A stretch of 6,169 nucleotides of DNA from Methanomicrobiales archaeon (GTDB taxonomy: Archaea; Halobacteriota; Methanomicrobia; Methanomicrobiales; Methanoculleaceae), in the NCBI GenBank assembly GCA_019136335.1, contig JAGVUK010000268.1, forward strand, positions 1 through 6,169. Direction: 5' to 3'. This document shows, in pieces, positions 1-6,081 of this stretch. The position numbers and the translations under genes are program-made. Within the stretch, counting starts at the first letter, position 1; every line of letters starts with the position of its first letter. The notes under the pieces were generated by a model that was given only the letters and a program-made list of their open reading frames with translations, did not search any database and was not told the DNA's origin.

Positions 1-3000
1 ACATCGACGGCCCGCTGCCGGATGGCCGGTTTTCCGCTCTTCCGATAGAATGAGAAGAGCATCTGGGCCATCCGCTGCCGGGTCATGGCGGTGATGAACG
101 GGATCTGGATGTATCCGGCCGTTCTCTCCATGCCATCCAGGAGTTCGTCGATCTCCTCCTCGTCGCCGTAGGTCTCTGCGAACTTCGCCACATCAAAGAG
201 CATCGAGAGCCTGATGTAGGAGGAGGGGATGCTCACCACGGTGTGGCACATGGCCGAGAGGATCTCTTTCCTCTGTGCCGGTTCGCTGACCATGTCAAAG
301 ACGGCTGCGAGAGCGTCGACGTATTCGACCGGGTCTTCGATCCTGCCGACCTGCTCTATCGCCCAGTTGACATCCTCCTCCTGGTGGTTGACGGCGTTGA
401 GACTCCGTGCAGCGTAGATGAGGTTCTTCCTGACGAACGCCTCGCGTTCCGGCCCGACGAGCTCAAGCATTCCCTGAGCCTCGCCAAGGTAGCCCCTGGC
501 TGCGCTGTGATCGATCCCTGCCATGAGGCCGGCAAGGTCGGAGAGCATGATCGCACGGATGGACGGCTCACTGATCGTGCCGATGGTCTCGTGGAGCTGC
601 CGGATGATCTCTTTGGCCCGCTCCTCGTCGCCGAGGCCTGAGTAGGCACTCACGATCCGGTACATTCCCGAGTACCGGGCATAGACGTCGCCGGTATGCT
701 CAAAGAGGCGATACATCAACTCAAGCGACGGCGGCGCTGCCGTCGCGCCCTCGATGCCCTCGAGCAGGTAAGCCATAACCTCGTAGGGGTCGGCCGAATC
801 GAACTCCTTTGTGTAACTGGTGAAGGACGTGAGGATCCGCTGGATCATGGCGGTCCGTTCGTACTCTCCCTCGATCTCCAGGGAGAAGAGAGCCATGGGG
901 ACAGCAAAGATCGGACTTCTATAGACCTGCGTGTACTCGAGCATGATGTCGACGTAGCTTGCTATCCTGATCGAGATATCCTCGCGCGGGGTGCTGGTCT
1001 GGAGAAGGTGCAGAGCGGTCGTGAACGGTTCCATCATGCCGTCGAAGATCCGGGTCTTTCCCCGGGAGAGCTGGTCTGCCGCCTGCAGGCTCCCGACCCG
1101 GACGTAGCCCTCGATGAGGGGATCGACCAGATGCTGCTGGAGGGAAGGATCGGTGATCTGGGAGAGGATCTGGGCAGCTTCATCCAGCGCCCGGAGCGAG
1201 AGCTGTTCGATCCCGTACATGATCAGGCCGTGGATGACCTTGCCCATCGCAAAGAGGCAGTATTCCCGCTCCAGCAGGGCTGTGGAGAGGACCCGCATCC
1301 CGTGGAGCAGTTCGAGGTCGCCGTCCTCCACGGCGAGCACCGCCGCCTGGTCCACGATGCCGCCCAGCGCCTCTGCCCGTGTCTGCTGATCCACGATCTC
1401 GCAGGTGAGCCCGGTCGCGTGCCGGAGAAGGTCCCGGTCTTTCCGGGCGACGCCGATCCGTGCCATCTCGACGGCAATGGTCGATATCGCCTGCTCGCGG
1501 AGAGCCGGGTTTCCGATCTGGCTCACCAGGTCCACGAGGGCCGATGGATCTCTCTCTCTGACGAACCCCCGCTCGATCAGGATGGTGTTGCACTCGAGGA
1601 GCAGGGGATCCTGTGCCCGATGCGATCTCACAAGTTCCTTTACGGCCGGTATGTGCCTGACGACCTCATCGAAGTCATACTCCTTGCAGAAGTCAGTCAC
1701 CGCCTGGTGTACCAGCGATTCGGTAATATCGGTATCCAGTGCGGCGAGGATATTCTCGCGGACGAGGTCGATCTCGTCACGCCGGATACCCTCCTTGATC
1801 AGGCGGACACTGGTATCGAAAAATTGGGCGTTGATCCTCTGGGCGCTGGTGCTGGCCTTCTTCATGACCTCGATCGCGTGGTAGAAGTCGCCCATCCGGG
1901 AGAGAGCGTCGGTGATCTGCCGGTAGAGCTGAGCCGCCTTCGCTGCGTCACAGGACTCGTCGATCAGCGGCGTGATGTCGAGGAGGATGGTCGGGTTGCC
2001 GCTCTTTTCGACGACTGCAATCCCAGAGAGGACGATCTCCTCGATGGGAAGTTTGGCCTCCACCGCGCTCCGGGTATTGAACTCGAACGCTTTCTCAAGA
2101 TACCAGCGTTCTCCGCTCCGTTCCGCCTTCTTCAGGAGTTCGAGGACGAGGGTCTGGCCCGCCCACGGTTTCTCGTCGTCGAGCCTGATCAGTCTGGCGT
2201 AGACCTGTTTCTTGTCCCGCTGGCGGTCGAGGAGTTGCTCGGTCAGGATCGCGAGGACCTCGGTGAGCCGCTCCTCCGGGACCCCCGGAAGGGCATCTAT
2301 GATCCGCTCGACATCGGCGATCTCCTTCTTCAACGACGATTTCCATGTGGCGTCCACGATGTCGGCGATGGAGTTGGTGCGCCGGATCTTCTGGTTGATC
2401 TCGGTGGCGCTCAGAAGTCCGCTGATCACGAGGTCGATGTTACCGGACTCGATACCGGAACCGGCAATCGCCCGGGCCACATCGGCATGGAGTTGCGATT
2501 GCCTTGATATGTCTCCGATCTCGGGAAGTACGAGGAGGGCATGCCGCATGATATCGATATTCTGGTATTTCTGTCCGTACTGGATGAAGAGCGGGATAAT
2601 CTCGGAGAGGATTGCTGAACGGTATTTGCGGATGCTGATCTTATCGAAAGCTTCTCCCCCCTTCTCAATATAGTGGATATCCCCGGTATCGACCCCGGCC
2701 TGGACGAGGTCGCGGGCGATCCCGGCGAGGATATCGGACTGGTGGCTCTTACGGTCGAGCTTATTGACCAGGGAAAAGATTGCACCAAACCAGGCATCAT
2801 CCTTATTCTGGGTGTAGAGCCCTGCGGCACGCCTTGCGAGGTCGAATATCTCATCCTTCGTCGGCTCGACGAGCTGGCTTAAGAGCTCGGGCTGCCCCTC
2901 TTCGAACGCTGCTGTTACCAGGGCGGCATTCATCTGCTCGTAGAGCGATTTCTTCTCCTTCCTTGTCTGGGTCTCCGATATGTCCAGAACTACCTTTTCA

Positions 3001-3068
3001 AGCTCACGCAGATCCCCGGAAGAGATTGCGGAGGTGATCTTCTGTTTCATCTGGGGTTTTCCATCCAT
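1..3068 (-). CDS. Giant alpha-helical tandem-repeat protein, unknown function (C-terminus beyond window)
   Basis: One open minus-strand frame starts at ATG 3068 and reads 1022 full codons to the left edge without a stop, so the C-terminus is missing. I do not recognise the family. The protein begins MDGKPQMKQK and has no signal peptide, membrane segment, nucleotide-binding loop or metal motif, so it is probably cytoplasmic. Nearly all of it is a helix-turn-helix repeat of 35-41 residues. The same hydrophobic helix recurs at about residues 77, 113, 153, 193, 234, 271, 307, 345, 381, 416, 457, 491, 528, 568, 608, 647, 702, 742, 802, 842, 883, 920, 957 and 1000. A typical unit reads roughly R-x-x-A-L-x-x-I-A, then A-x-x-G, a second helix, and a turn such as I-x-D-P (D640-P641, D912-P913; N520-P521 in the same role). 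HEAT-, TPR- or PPR-like solenoids are the nearest known folds; a scaffold role is inference only. The start at 3068 has a weak upstream GGAG; M7 (base 3050) is an alternative. It has its own TATA box and is separated from glmM by 173 bases. Confidence 0.88.
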   Translation of the reverse strand, partial: MDGKPQMKQKITSAISSGDLRELEKVVLDISETQTRKEKKSLYEQMNAALVTAAFEEGQPELLSQLVEPTKDEIFDLARRAAGLYTQNKDDAWFGAIFSLVNKLDRKSHQSDILAGIARDLVQAGVDTGDIHYIEKGGEAFDKISIRKYRSAILSEIIPLFIQYGQKYQNIDIMRHALLVLPEIGDISRQSQLHADVARAIAGSGIESGNIDLVISGLLSATEINQKIRRTNSIADIVDATWKSSLKKEIADVERIIDALPGVPEERLTEVLAILTEQLLDRQRDKKQVYARLIRLDDEKPWAGQTLVLELLKKAERSGERWYLEKAFEFNTRSAVEAKLPIEEIVLSGIAVVEKSGNPTILLDITPLIDESCDAAKAAQLYRQITDALSRMGDFYHAIEVMKKASTSAQRINAQFFDTSVRLIKEGIRRDEIDLVRENILAALDTDITESLVHQAVTDFCKEYDFDEVVRHIPAVKELVRSHRAQDPLLLECNTILIERGFVRERDPSALVDLVSQIGNPALREQAISTIAVEMARIGVARKDRDLLRHATGLTCEIVDQQTRAEALGGIVDQAAVLAVEDGDLELLHGMRVLSTALLEREYCLFAMGKVIHGLIMYGIEQLSLRALDEAAQILSQITDPSLQQHLVDPLIEGYVRVGSLQAADQLSRGKTRIFDGMMEPFTTALHLLQTSTPREDISIRIASYVDIMLEYTQVYRSPIFAVPMALFSLEIEGEYERTAMIQRILTSFTSYTKEFDSADPYEVMAYLLEGIEGATAAPPSLELMYRLFEHTGDVYARYSGMYRIVSAYSGLGDEERAKEIIRQLHETIGTISEPSIRAIMLSDLAGLMAGIDHSAARGYLGEAQGMLELVGPEREAFVRKNLIYAARSLNAVNHQEEDVNWAIEQVGRIEDPVEYVDALAAVFDMVSEPAQRKEILSAMCHTVVSIPSSYIRLSMLFDVAKFAETYGDEEEIDELLDGMERTAGYIQIPFITAMTRQRMAQMLFSFYRKSGKPAIRQRAVD

Positions 3069-3079
3069 TTTGATCAGCG

Positions 3080-3085
3080 CTCTCC
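3080..3085 (-). promoter_or_regulatory. Weak ribosome binding site of the giant repeat protein
   Basis: On the minus strand this reads GGAGAG. It ends 11 bases before ATG 3068, which is longer than ideal. No better site precedes the alternative start at 3050, so it mildly favours 3068. Confidence 0.4.
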
Positions 3086-3094
3086 AGTGGGTTC

Positions 3095-3105
3095 TGCATC
3101 ATGCA
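3095..3105. promoter_or_regulatory. Perfect palindrome at the predicted transcription start
   Basis: TGCAT-C-ATGCA has two perfect 5-base arms around a single base. It lies 22-26 bases downstream of the TATA box at 3118-3126, exactly where an archaeal transcript would begin. A repressor site overlapping the start is possible, but arms this short can occur by chance. Confidence 0.3.
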
Positions 3106-3117
3106 TGTCCATTATCA

Positions 3118-3126
3118 GATATATAG
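3118..3126 (-). promoter_or_regulatory. TATA box of the giant repeat protein gene
   Basis: The minus strand reads CTATATATC, an AT-rich island in GC-rich surroundings that matches the archaeal TATA element. Archaeal transcription normally starts about 25 bases downstream, here near 3095-3097. That gives a leader of roughly 28 bases that would include the GGAGAG at 3080-3085. The upstream BRE-like stretch (TGAGGAT) is not a convincing match. Confidence 0.6.
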
Positions 3127-3150
3127 ATCCTCAGAAATACCAGGGATATG

Positions 3151-3172
3151 GCGGAGGGTACAGGTCTCCCGC
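3151..3172 (-). other. Imperfect hairpin in the glmM downstream intergenic region
   Basis: On the minus strand GCGGGAG can pair with CTCCGC around a 9-base loop, with one bulged base. It lies about 70 bases after the glmM stop and upstream of the next TATA box. No T-run follows, so it is not a clear terminator. No poly-T archaeal terminator is visible anywhere in 3069-3241, so read-through from glmM into the downstream gene is possible. Confidence 0.22.
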
Positions 3173-3241
3173 ACCACCGTGAATGGAACACTTAATGTGG
3201 GGTTGAGTTCACCTATCCCCGGGGTCATGCGGGCGAGGATG

Positions 3242-4600
3242 TCACACCCGCCCGACAGCCTGCAGGATCTCCCGGTACATGGCATCCGCGACGTCCGGGT
3301 CCTGTGACTCGACCATAATCCTGATCATCGGTTCCGTGCCCGATGCCCGAATCAGCGCCCAGGCGTCGTCCCTGATGATCTTGATGCCGTCGATCTTCTC
3401 GATGGTCTCCCCCGGGAACGCCTCCTCGACGGCGCGGACCAGAGTGGCCGGGTCACGGGTGTGGTGTTTCTCCTTGACCAGGTGGTATAGAGGGAGGTCG
3501 CCCTGGATCTCCGAGAGTTCTCTGCCGTTATGGCTTGCGAGAACCGCCACCATCATAGCGGCGGTCATGCCCCCGTCCCGGCAGAACTGGTGGTCGGGAT
3601 AGATCAGGCCGCCGTTTCCTTCCCCCCCGAAGGAGACCTTCTTTCCCTCGCTGATGAGTTCGATCATCCTCCTTGCGACGTAGATGCTCCCGACGGGGGT
3701 GTAGTCGACGGTGCACCCGTGTTTCTCCGCGACATCAAGGATCAGCCGGGATGTGGCGACCGGGGTGACGACGAGCCCGCCGCTGTTCCTGCCGCAGACA
3801 TAGTCTTCGATCAGCCCGAACTCGTAGTTCTCTTCTATATAGCATCCTTTGTTATCAACGAAGACCGCCCGGTCGGCATCGCCGTCGTGCGCCACCCCGA
3901 AATCGGCACCCGTCGCGACGACCATCTCCGAGAGTGGCCGCAGCCCTTCAGGAGTCGGCTCGGGCATCCGGCCCGGGAAGGTGCCGTCGAGCCGGGCGTT
4001 GATGGTATGGACCCGGCAGCCCATCCTCGAGAGGATGACCGGGGTGGTGAGCGCCGCAGGGCCGGAGCCGGGGTCGACGACGACGGTCATGCCCTCCCCG
4101 ATGCCCGCCGGGAAGTGCCGTACTACGGCCTCGATATACTCCTCGAGCCGGTCGGGCGCGGCGGTCTCCGTGCCGACGCCCTCCCAGGAGGCCGTGTCGA
4201 ACTCGCCGGCAAAGAACCGGCCTTCGAGCCGGATGATCTCGTCGTCGGACATCTCGGTGCCGTCGGCCTCGATGATCTTCACGCCGTTGTACTCGGGCGG
4301 GTTGTGGGATGCGGTGATCATCGCGCCACCGTCGAACCGGCCGGTCTTGATGATGTACTGCAGGGCCGGCGTGGGGAGGATACCCATGTCCACCACGTCA
4401 CACCCGGTCATGAGGAGCCCGGCCTTCAGGGCGTGGGTCAGGGCCTCGCCGGATGTCCGTGTATCTCTTCCGACGGCTATCGTGCCTTTCCTCATCGATC
4501 CGAGCGCGGCGCCTATCTTGAGGACGAGGGCCGGCGTCATGGTCTCCCCGACAACGCCCCGCACGCCGTTTGTACCAAACATCTGTTTTCCGTTCTGCAT
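3242..4600 (-). CDS. glmM: Phosphoglucosamine mutase (alpha-D-phosphohexomutase family)
   Basis: This enzyme interconverts glucosamine-6-phosphate and glucosamine-1-phosphate on the way to UDP-GlcNAc, used in archaea for glycans and surface glycoproteins; it is cytoplasmic. At 452 residues it has the normal family length, and all four active-site segments are present. These are the entry loop FGTNGVRG (8-15), the phosphoserine loop TASHNPPEYNG with catalytic Ser98, the Mg-binding loop DGDADR (239-244), and the sugar loop GGEGNGG (325-331) with the phosphate-binding loop RASGTEP (418-424). The GEGNGG form is that of archaeal GlmM and phosphomannomutase-like enzymes rather than bacterial GlmM, so some phosphomannomutase activity cannot be excluded. 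An odd detail is VGSIYV (303-308), where relatives usually have VGD followed by another residue. The start at 4600 is chosen over M7 (4582) because GGAG lies 10 bases upstream. The gene begins 4 bases after the mobB-moaE stop and is the last gene of the operon. Confidence 0.95.
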   Translation of the reverse strand: MQNGKQMFGTNGVRGVVGETMTPALVLKIGAALGSMRKGTIAVGRDTRTSGEALTHALKAGLLMTGCDVVDMGILPTPALQYIIKTGRFDGGAMITASHNPPEYNGVKIIEADGTEMSDDEIIRLEGRFFAGEFDTASWEGVGTETAAPDRLEEYIEAVVRHFPAGIGEGMTVVVDPGSGPAALTTPVILSRMGCRVHTINARLDGTFPGRMPEPTPEGLRPLSEMVVATGADFGVAHDGDADRAVFVDNKGCYIEENYEFGLIEDYVCGRNSGGLVVTPVATSRLILDVAEKHGCTVDYTPVGSIYVARRMIELISEGKKVSFGGEGNGGLIYPDHQFCRDGGMTAAMMVAVLASHNGRELSEIQGDLPLYHLVKEKHHTRDPATLVRAVEEAFPGETIEKIDGIKIIRDDAWALIRASGTEPMIRIMVESQDPDVADAMYREILQAVGRV

Positions 4601-4604
4601 TCCG

Positions 4605-5360
4605 TCACTTCTCCACGTCGTGTAATTCCCGTTTCAGCCGATCGATTGCACTGCTCGCGGCGGCAAACGCCTCCTCGCGGTGTTCTGCCAGTATAGCAAT
4701 GTAGGTTATATCTTCTCCTGCATAGAGTCGCCCTTTCCGGTGGTGGAACCGTGCGCCGATGATCCCCGGGACCGCTTCCATATCCCTCCTGATGCTCTCG
4801 ACCAGGGCGTCGACGGTATCGTCGAACTCCAGGTAATCGGTGCGTTCGGTGCCGGTCCACTCCCTGACGATCCCGTTGAACGTGAGGACGGCCCCGGCGC
4901 GCGAGACGCCGCACTCCCGCCTCAGTTCCCTGACCAGCCCTTCGATGGTATGGTAGTCCTCGAACTTTGGGAGGGCGGTGATCACCTCATCGATGGTGGG
5001 GTCCCGGAGCACGACGTTCTCGCTTGGGAGGTCGCCTATCACGATCCTCGGGAACGGCCGGGACTTGAACCCCTCGAGTATGGCGTATTCGACCCCGGCG
5101 TTGCAGAGGAGATCCAGGGTGGAGTCGAGGTCGTTCTCGCGCCTGATGACGACCGATTTCGTTTCGTCGACGCCGCCTGATATAGCGGCATGCGATTCAT
5201 GGTACAGGGTGGTATCCTTTCCGGGCTCGAGTAGAAAACCGTGGTGTCCCAGGTGCTTGATGGCCCCGACGGTCCCGCGTGCGGAGAGCGCCGGGATCAG
5301 GCTCCTGATGAACGTGGTCTTTCCGGCATTCGACCGGCCGACGATCTGGATGATCTTCAT
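4605..5360 (-). CDS. MobB-MoaE fusion: molybdopterin-guanine dinucleotide adaptor plus molybdopterin synthase large subunit
   Basis: This 251-residue protein carries two cofactor-synthesis domains. Residues 1 to about 145 are MobB, a GTP-binding adaptor linked to attaching GMP to molybdopterin. It has a P-loop GRSNAGKTT (8-16), IKHLGHHG (34-41), PGKDT (46-50) and LEGFK (95-99). Residues from about 152 are MoaE, which with thiocarboxylated MoaD (not in the window) converts precursor Z to molybdopterin. It has FNGIVR (161-166), HHRKGRL (206-212), GED (215-217) and AEHREEAF (225-232). The cofactor would serve molybdenum or tungsten enzymes such as formylmethanofuran and formate dehydrogenases in a methanogen (inference). 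The C-terminus is odd: Lys243 of LKRE matches a catalytic lysine of E. coli MoaE (Lys119), but the usual P-x-W-K after it is replaced by LHDVEK and the stop. The start overlaps the DUF5806 stop as ATGA, and a strong AGGAGG lies 4 bases upstream. Confidence 0.93.
   Translation of the reverse strand: MKIIQIVGRSNAGKTTFIRSLIPALSARGTVGAIKHLGHHGFLLEPGKDTTLYHESHAAISGGVDETKSVVIRRENDLDSTLDLLCNAGVEYAILEGFKSRPFPRIVIGDLPSENVVLRDPTIDEVITALPKFEDYHTIEGLVRELRRECGVSRAGAVLTFNGIVREWTGTERTDYLEFDDTVDALVESIRRDMEAVPGIIGARFHHRKGRLYAGEDITYIAILAEHREEAFAAASSAIDRLKRELHDVEK
4611..4614 (-). promoter_or_regulatory. Ribosome binding site of glmM inside the end of mobB-moaE
   Basis: The minus strand reads GGAG, 10 bases before ATG 4600. 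It lies within the last codons of mobB-moaE (its stop is 4607-4605). This arrangement supports coupled translation and decides for the start at 4600 rather than 4582. Confidence 0.55.
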
Positions 5361-5905
5361 GGTTCCTCCTCCCCTGTCGGGCCCTCTCCTCCATCTTCCT
5401 GGCCGGGACGGGACTTTAAGATGACCGACGCCGCCTCGGCCACGCCCCGCATCACCTCGGTGATCCGGTCCTCGACATCGATCTCATCGTCGATGTTCAG
5501 GCTCGTCCCCTCCACCTCGAGCAGGAACCGGGCGACCTCGCTTGCCTCAAAGAGGATCTCGTCCAGTTCCTCTGCGGTGAAGAACCCGCACATGGCCCCG
5601 TAGAAGAACGTGGCCCCCGCTTTCTTCACCTTCTTCTTGAACGAACTCCGTGCCTGGTTGACTGCCTGCGGGGTGTAGGAGTCGACCATGAACGGGCAGA
5701 GGTCGGGGAGGTTCTCGCCGATGAACGTCATCTCCGAGCCGCTGGTGGTCTTGAAATCCGCGCAGAGGCGTGCGATCGCCCATTCCCGGGCGGTGATGTG
5801 GGTGTGCTTGCGCAGGAACTGGTTGACCCGCTGGTAGGTGGCGCCGTCCACTTTCTTGAACTTCTGGTATTTGTTTGGGTCTTTGCGGTTGTCAGGCTCT
5901 TCCAT
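5357..5905 (-). CDS. DUF5806 family conserved archaeal protein
   Basis: The 182-residue product closely resembles, from memory, the archaeal DUF5806 family, well represented in haloarchaea; its function is unknown. The conserved core runs from about residue 12 to 160. It includes FKKVDGATYQRVNQF (16-30), TAREWAIARLCADF (38-51), IGENLPDLCPFM (62-73), SYTPQAVNQARSSFKKKV (76-93) and YGAMCGFFTAEELDEIL (102-118). Three cysteines (48, 70, 106) lie in these blocks, but no metal-site spacing is evident. It is soluble, mostly helical and charged, ending in an acidic Gly/Pro-rich tail (165-182) that looks disordered. The start at 5905 is chosen because GAGG lies 7 bases upstream and similarity begins just after it. 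The frame stays open upstream to a TTG at 6058, but those extra 51 residues look non-coding. It is the first gene of the operon, and its stop overlaps the mobB-moaE start by four bases. Confidence 0.9.
   Translation of the reverse strand: MEEPDNRKDPNKYQKFKKVDGATYQRVNQFLRKHTHITAREWAIARLCADFKTTSGSEMTFIGENLPDLCPFMVDSYTPQAVNQARSSFKKKVKKAGATFFYGAMCGFFTAEELDEILFEASEVARFLLEVEGTSLNIDDEIDVEDRITEVMRGVAEAASVILKSRPGQEDGGEGPTGEEEP
5365..5370 (-). promoter_or_regulatory. Strong ribosome binding site of mobB-moaE
   Basis: The minus strand reads AGGAGG, followed by AACC and then ATG 5360. It is a full-strength Shine-Dalgarno sequence inside the last codons of the DUF5806 gene (its C-terminal EEEP), so it serves both as coding sequence and initiation signal. 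It fixes the start at 5360. Confidence 0.8.
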
Positions 5906-5912
5906 TTCATAT

Positions 5913-5916
5913 CCTC
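5913..5916 (-). promoter_or_regulatory. Ribosome binding site of the DUF5806 gene
   Basis: The minus strand reads GAGG (in context AAGAGGATATGAA), 7 bases before ATG 5905. Spacing is good. An out-of-frame ATG at 5910 lies only 2 bases after it, too close to be used. This site is the main reason to prefer 5905 over the upstream TTG at 6058. Confidence 0.65.
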
Positions 5917-5928
5917 TTGTCGGTTTTG

Positions 5929-5940
5929 CTATTTCAATAG
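5929..5940. promoter_or_regulatory. AT-rich inverted repeat upstream of the DUF5806 gene
   Basis: CTATT-TC-AATAG has perfect 5-base arms with a 2-base spacer and stands out as AT-rich in a GC-rich leader. It ends 24 bases upstream of ATG 5905. It might be an operator or a proximal TATA-like element. As a promoter it would start transcription near 5910 and cut off the ribosome binding site, so an operator or chance is likelier. Confidence 0.28.
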
Positions 5941-6075
5941 GGCTGGTTGAACGCCGGTACGCCCTCGCCGGGATGAGCGATTTCGGGAGAACGGGGTTGT
6001 TGCGGCGGTCCGGCCGGGTGGTATGCTCCGCTGGCCCCGCGGCCGCCCTGCCCCCCAATGTATAGCATTATGCGG

Positions 6076-6081
6076 TTTATA
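6076..6081 (-). promoter_or_regulatory. Candidate TATA box for the DUF5806-mobB/moaE-glmM operon
   Basis: The minus strand reads TATAAA within GGTATAAACC. Transcription would start near 6053, giving an untranslated leader of about 148 bases before ATG 5905, which is long for an archaeon. The surrounding sequence is also AT-rich on the plus strand (TTTATA), so a divergent promoter for a gene to the right is conceivable, but no gene start is visible there. Confidence 0.4.

Noticed and set aside
696..2507. A 603-codon open frame on the plus strand
   Set aside because: It is the exact reverse-complement codon register of the giant minus-strand gene. Stops there appear only where the sense strand uses TTA, CTA or TCA, which are rare in GC-rich genes. 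The plus-strand product is charged with no helix periodicity or recognisable domain.
39..2933. DNA-level tandem repeat under the giant protein
   Set aside because: The ~39-residue periodicity is seen in the protein only. The nucleotide units are too diverged to count as a tandem DNA repeat.
3199..3224. Possible terminator hairpin around GGGG...CCCC and CCCCGGGG after glmM
   Set aside because: Only 4-base arms pair around a long loop, or an 8-base palindrome with no loop, and no T-run follows on the minus strand.
3530..4696. A 388-codon plus-strand open frame opposite glmM
   Set aside because: It is in the same codon-aligned antisense register as glmM, whose active-site motifs are unmistakable on the minus strand. 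The plus-strand product has no recognisable features.
4680..5180. A 166-codon plus-strand open frame opposite mobB-moaE
   Set aside because: It is again the codon-aligned antisense register of a gene with clear MobB and MoaE motifs.
5906..6058. N-terminal extension of the DUF5806 protein from a TTG at 6058
   Set aside because: The added 51 residues are Arg/Pro/Ala-rich and do not look conserved, whereas ATG 5905 has a well-spaced GAGG and sits just before the conserved core.
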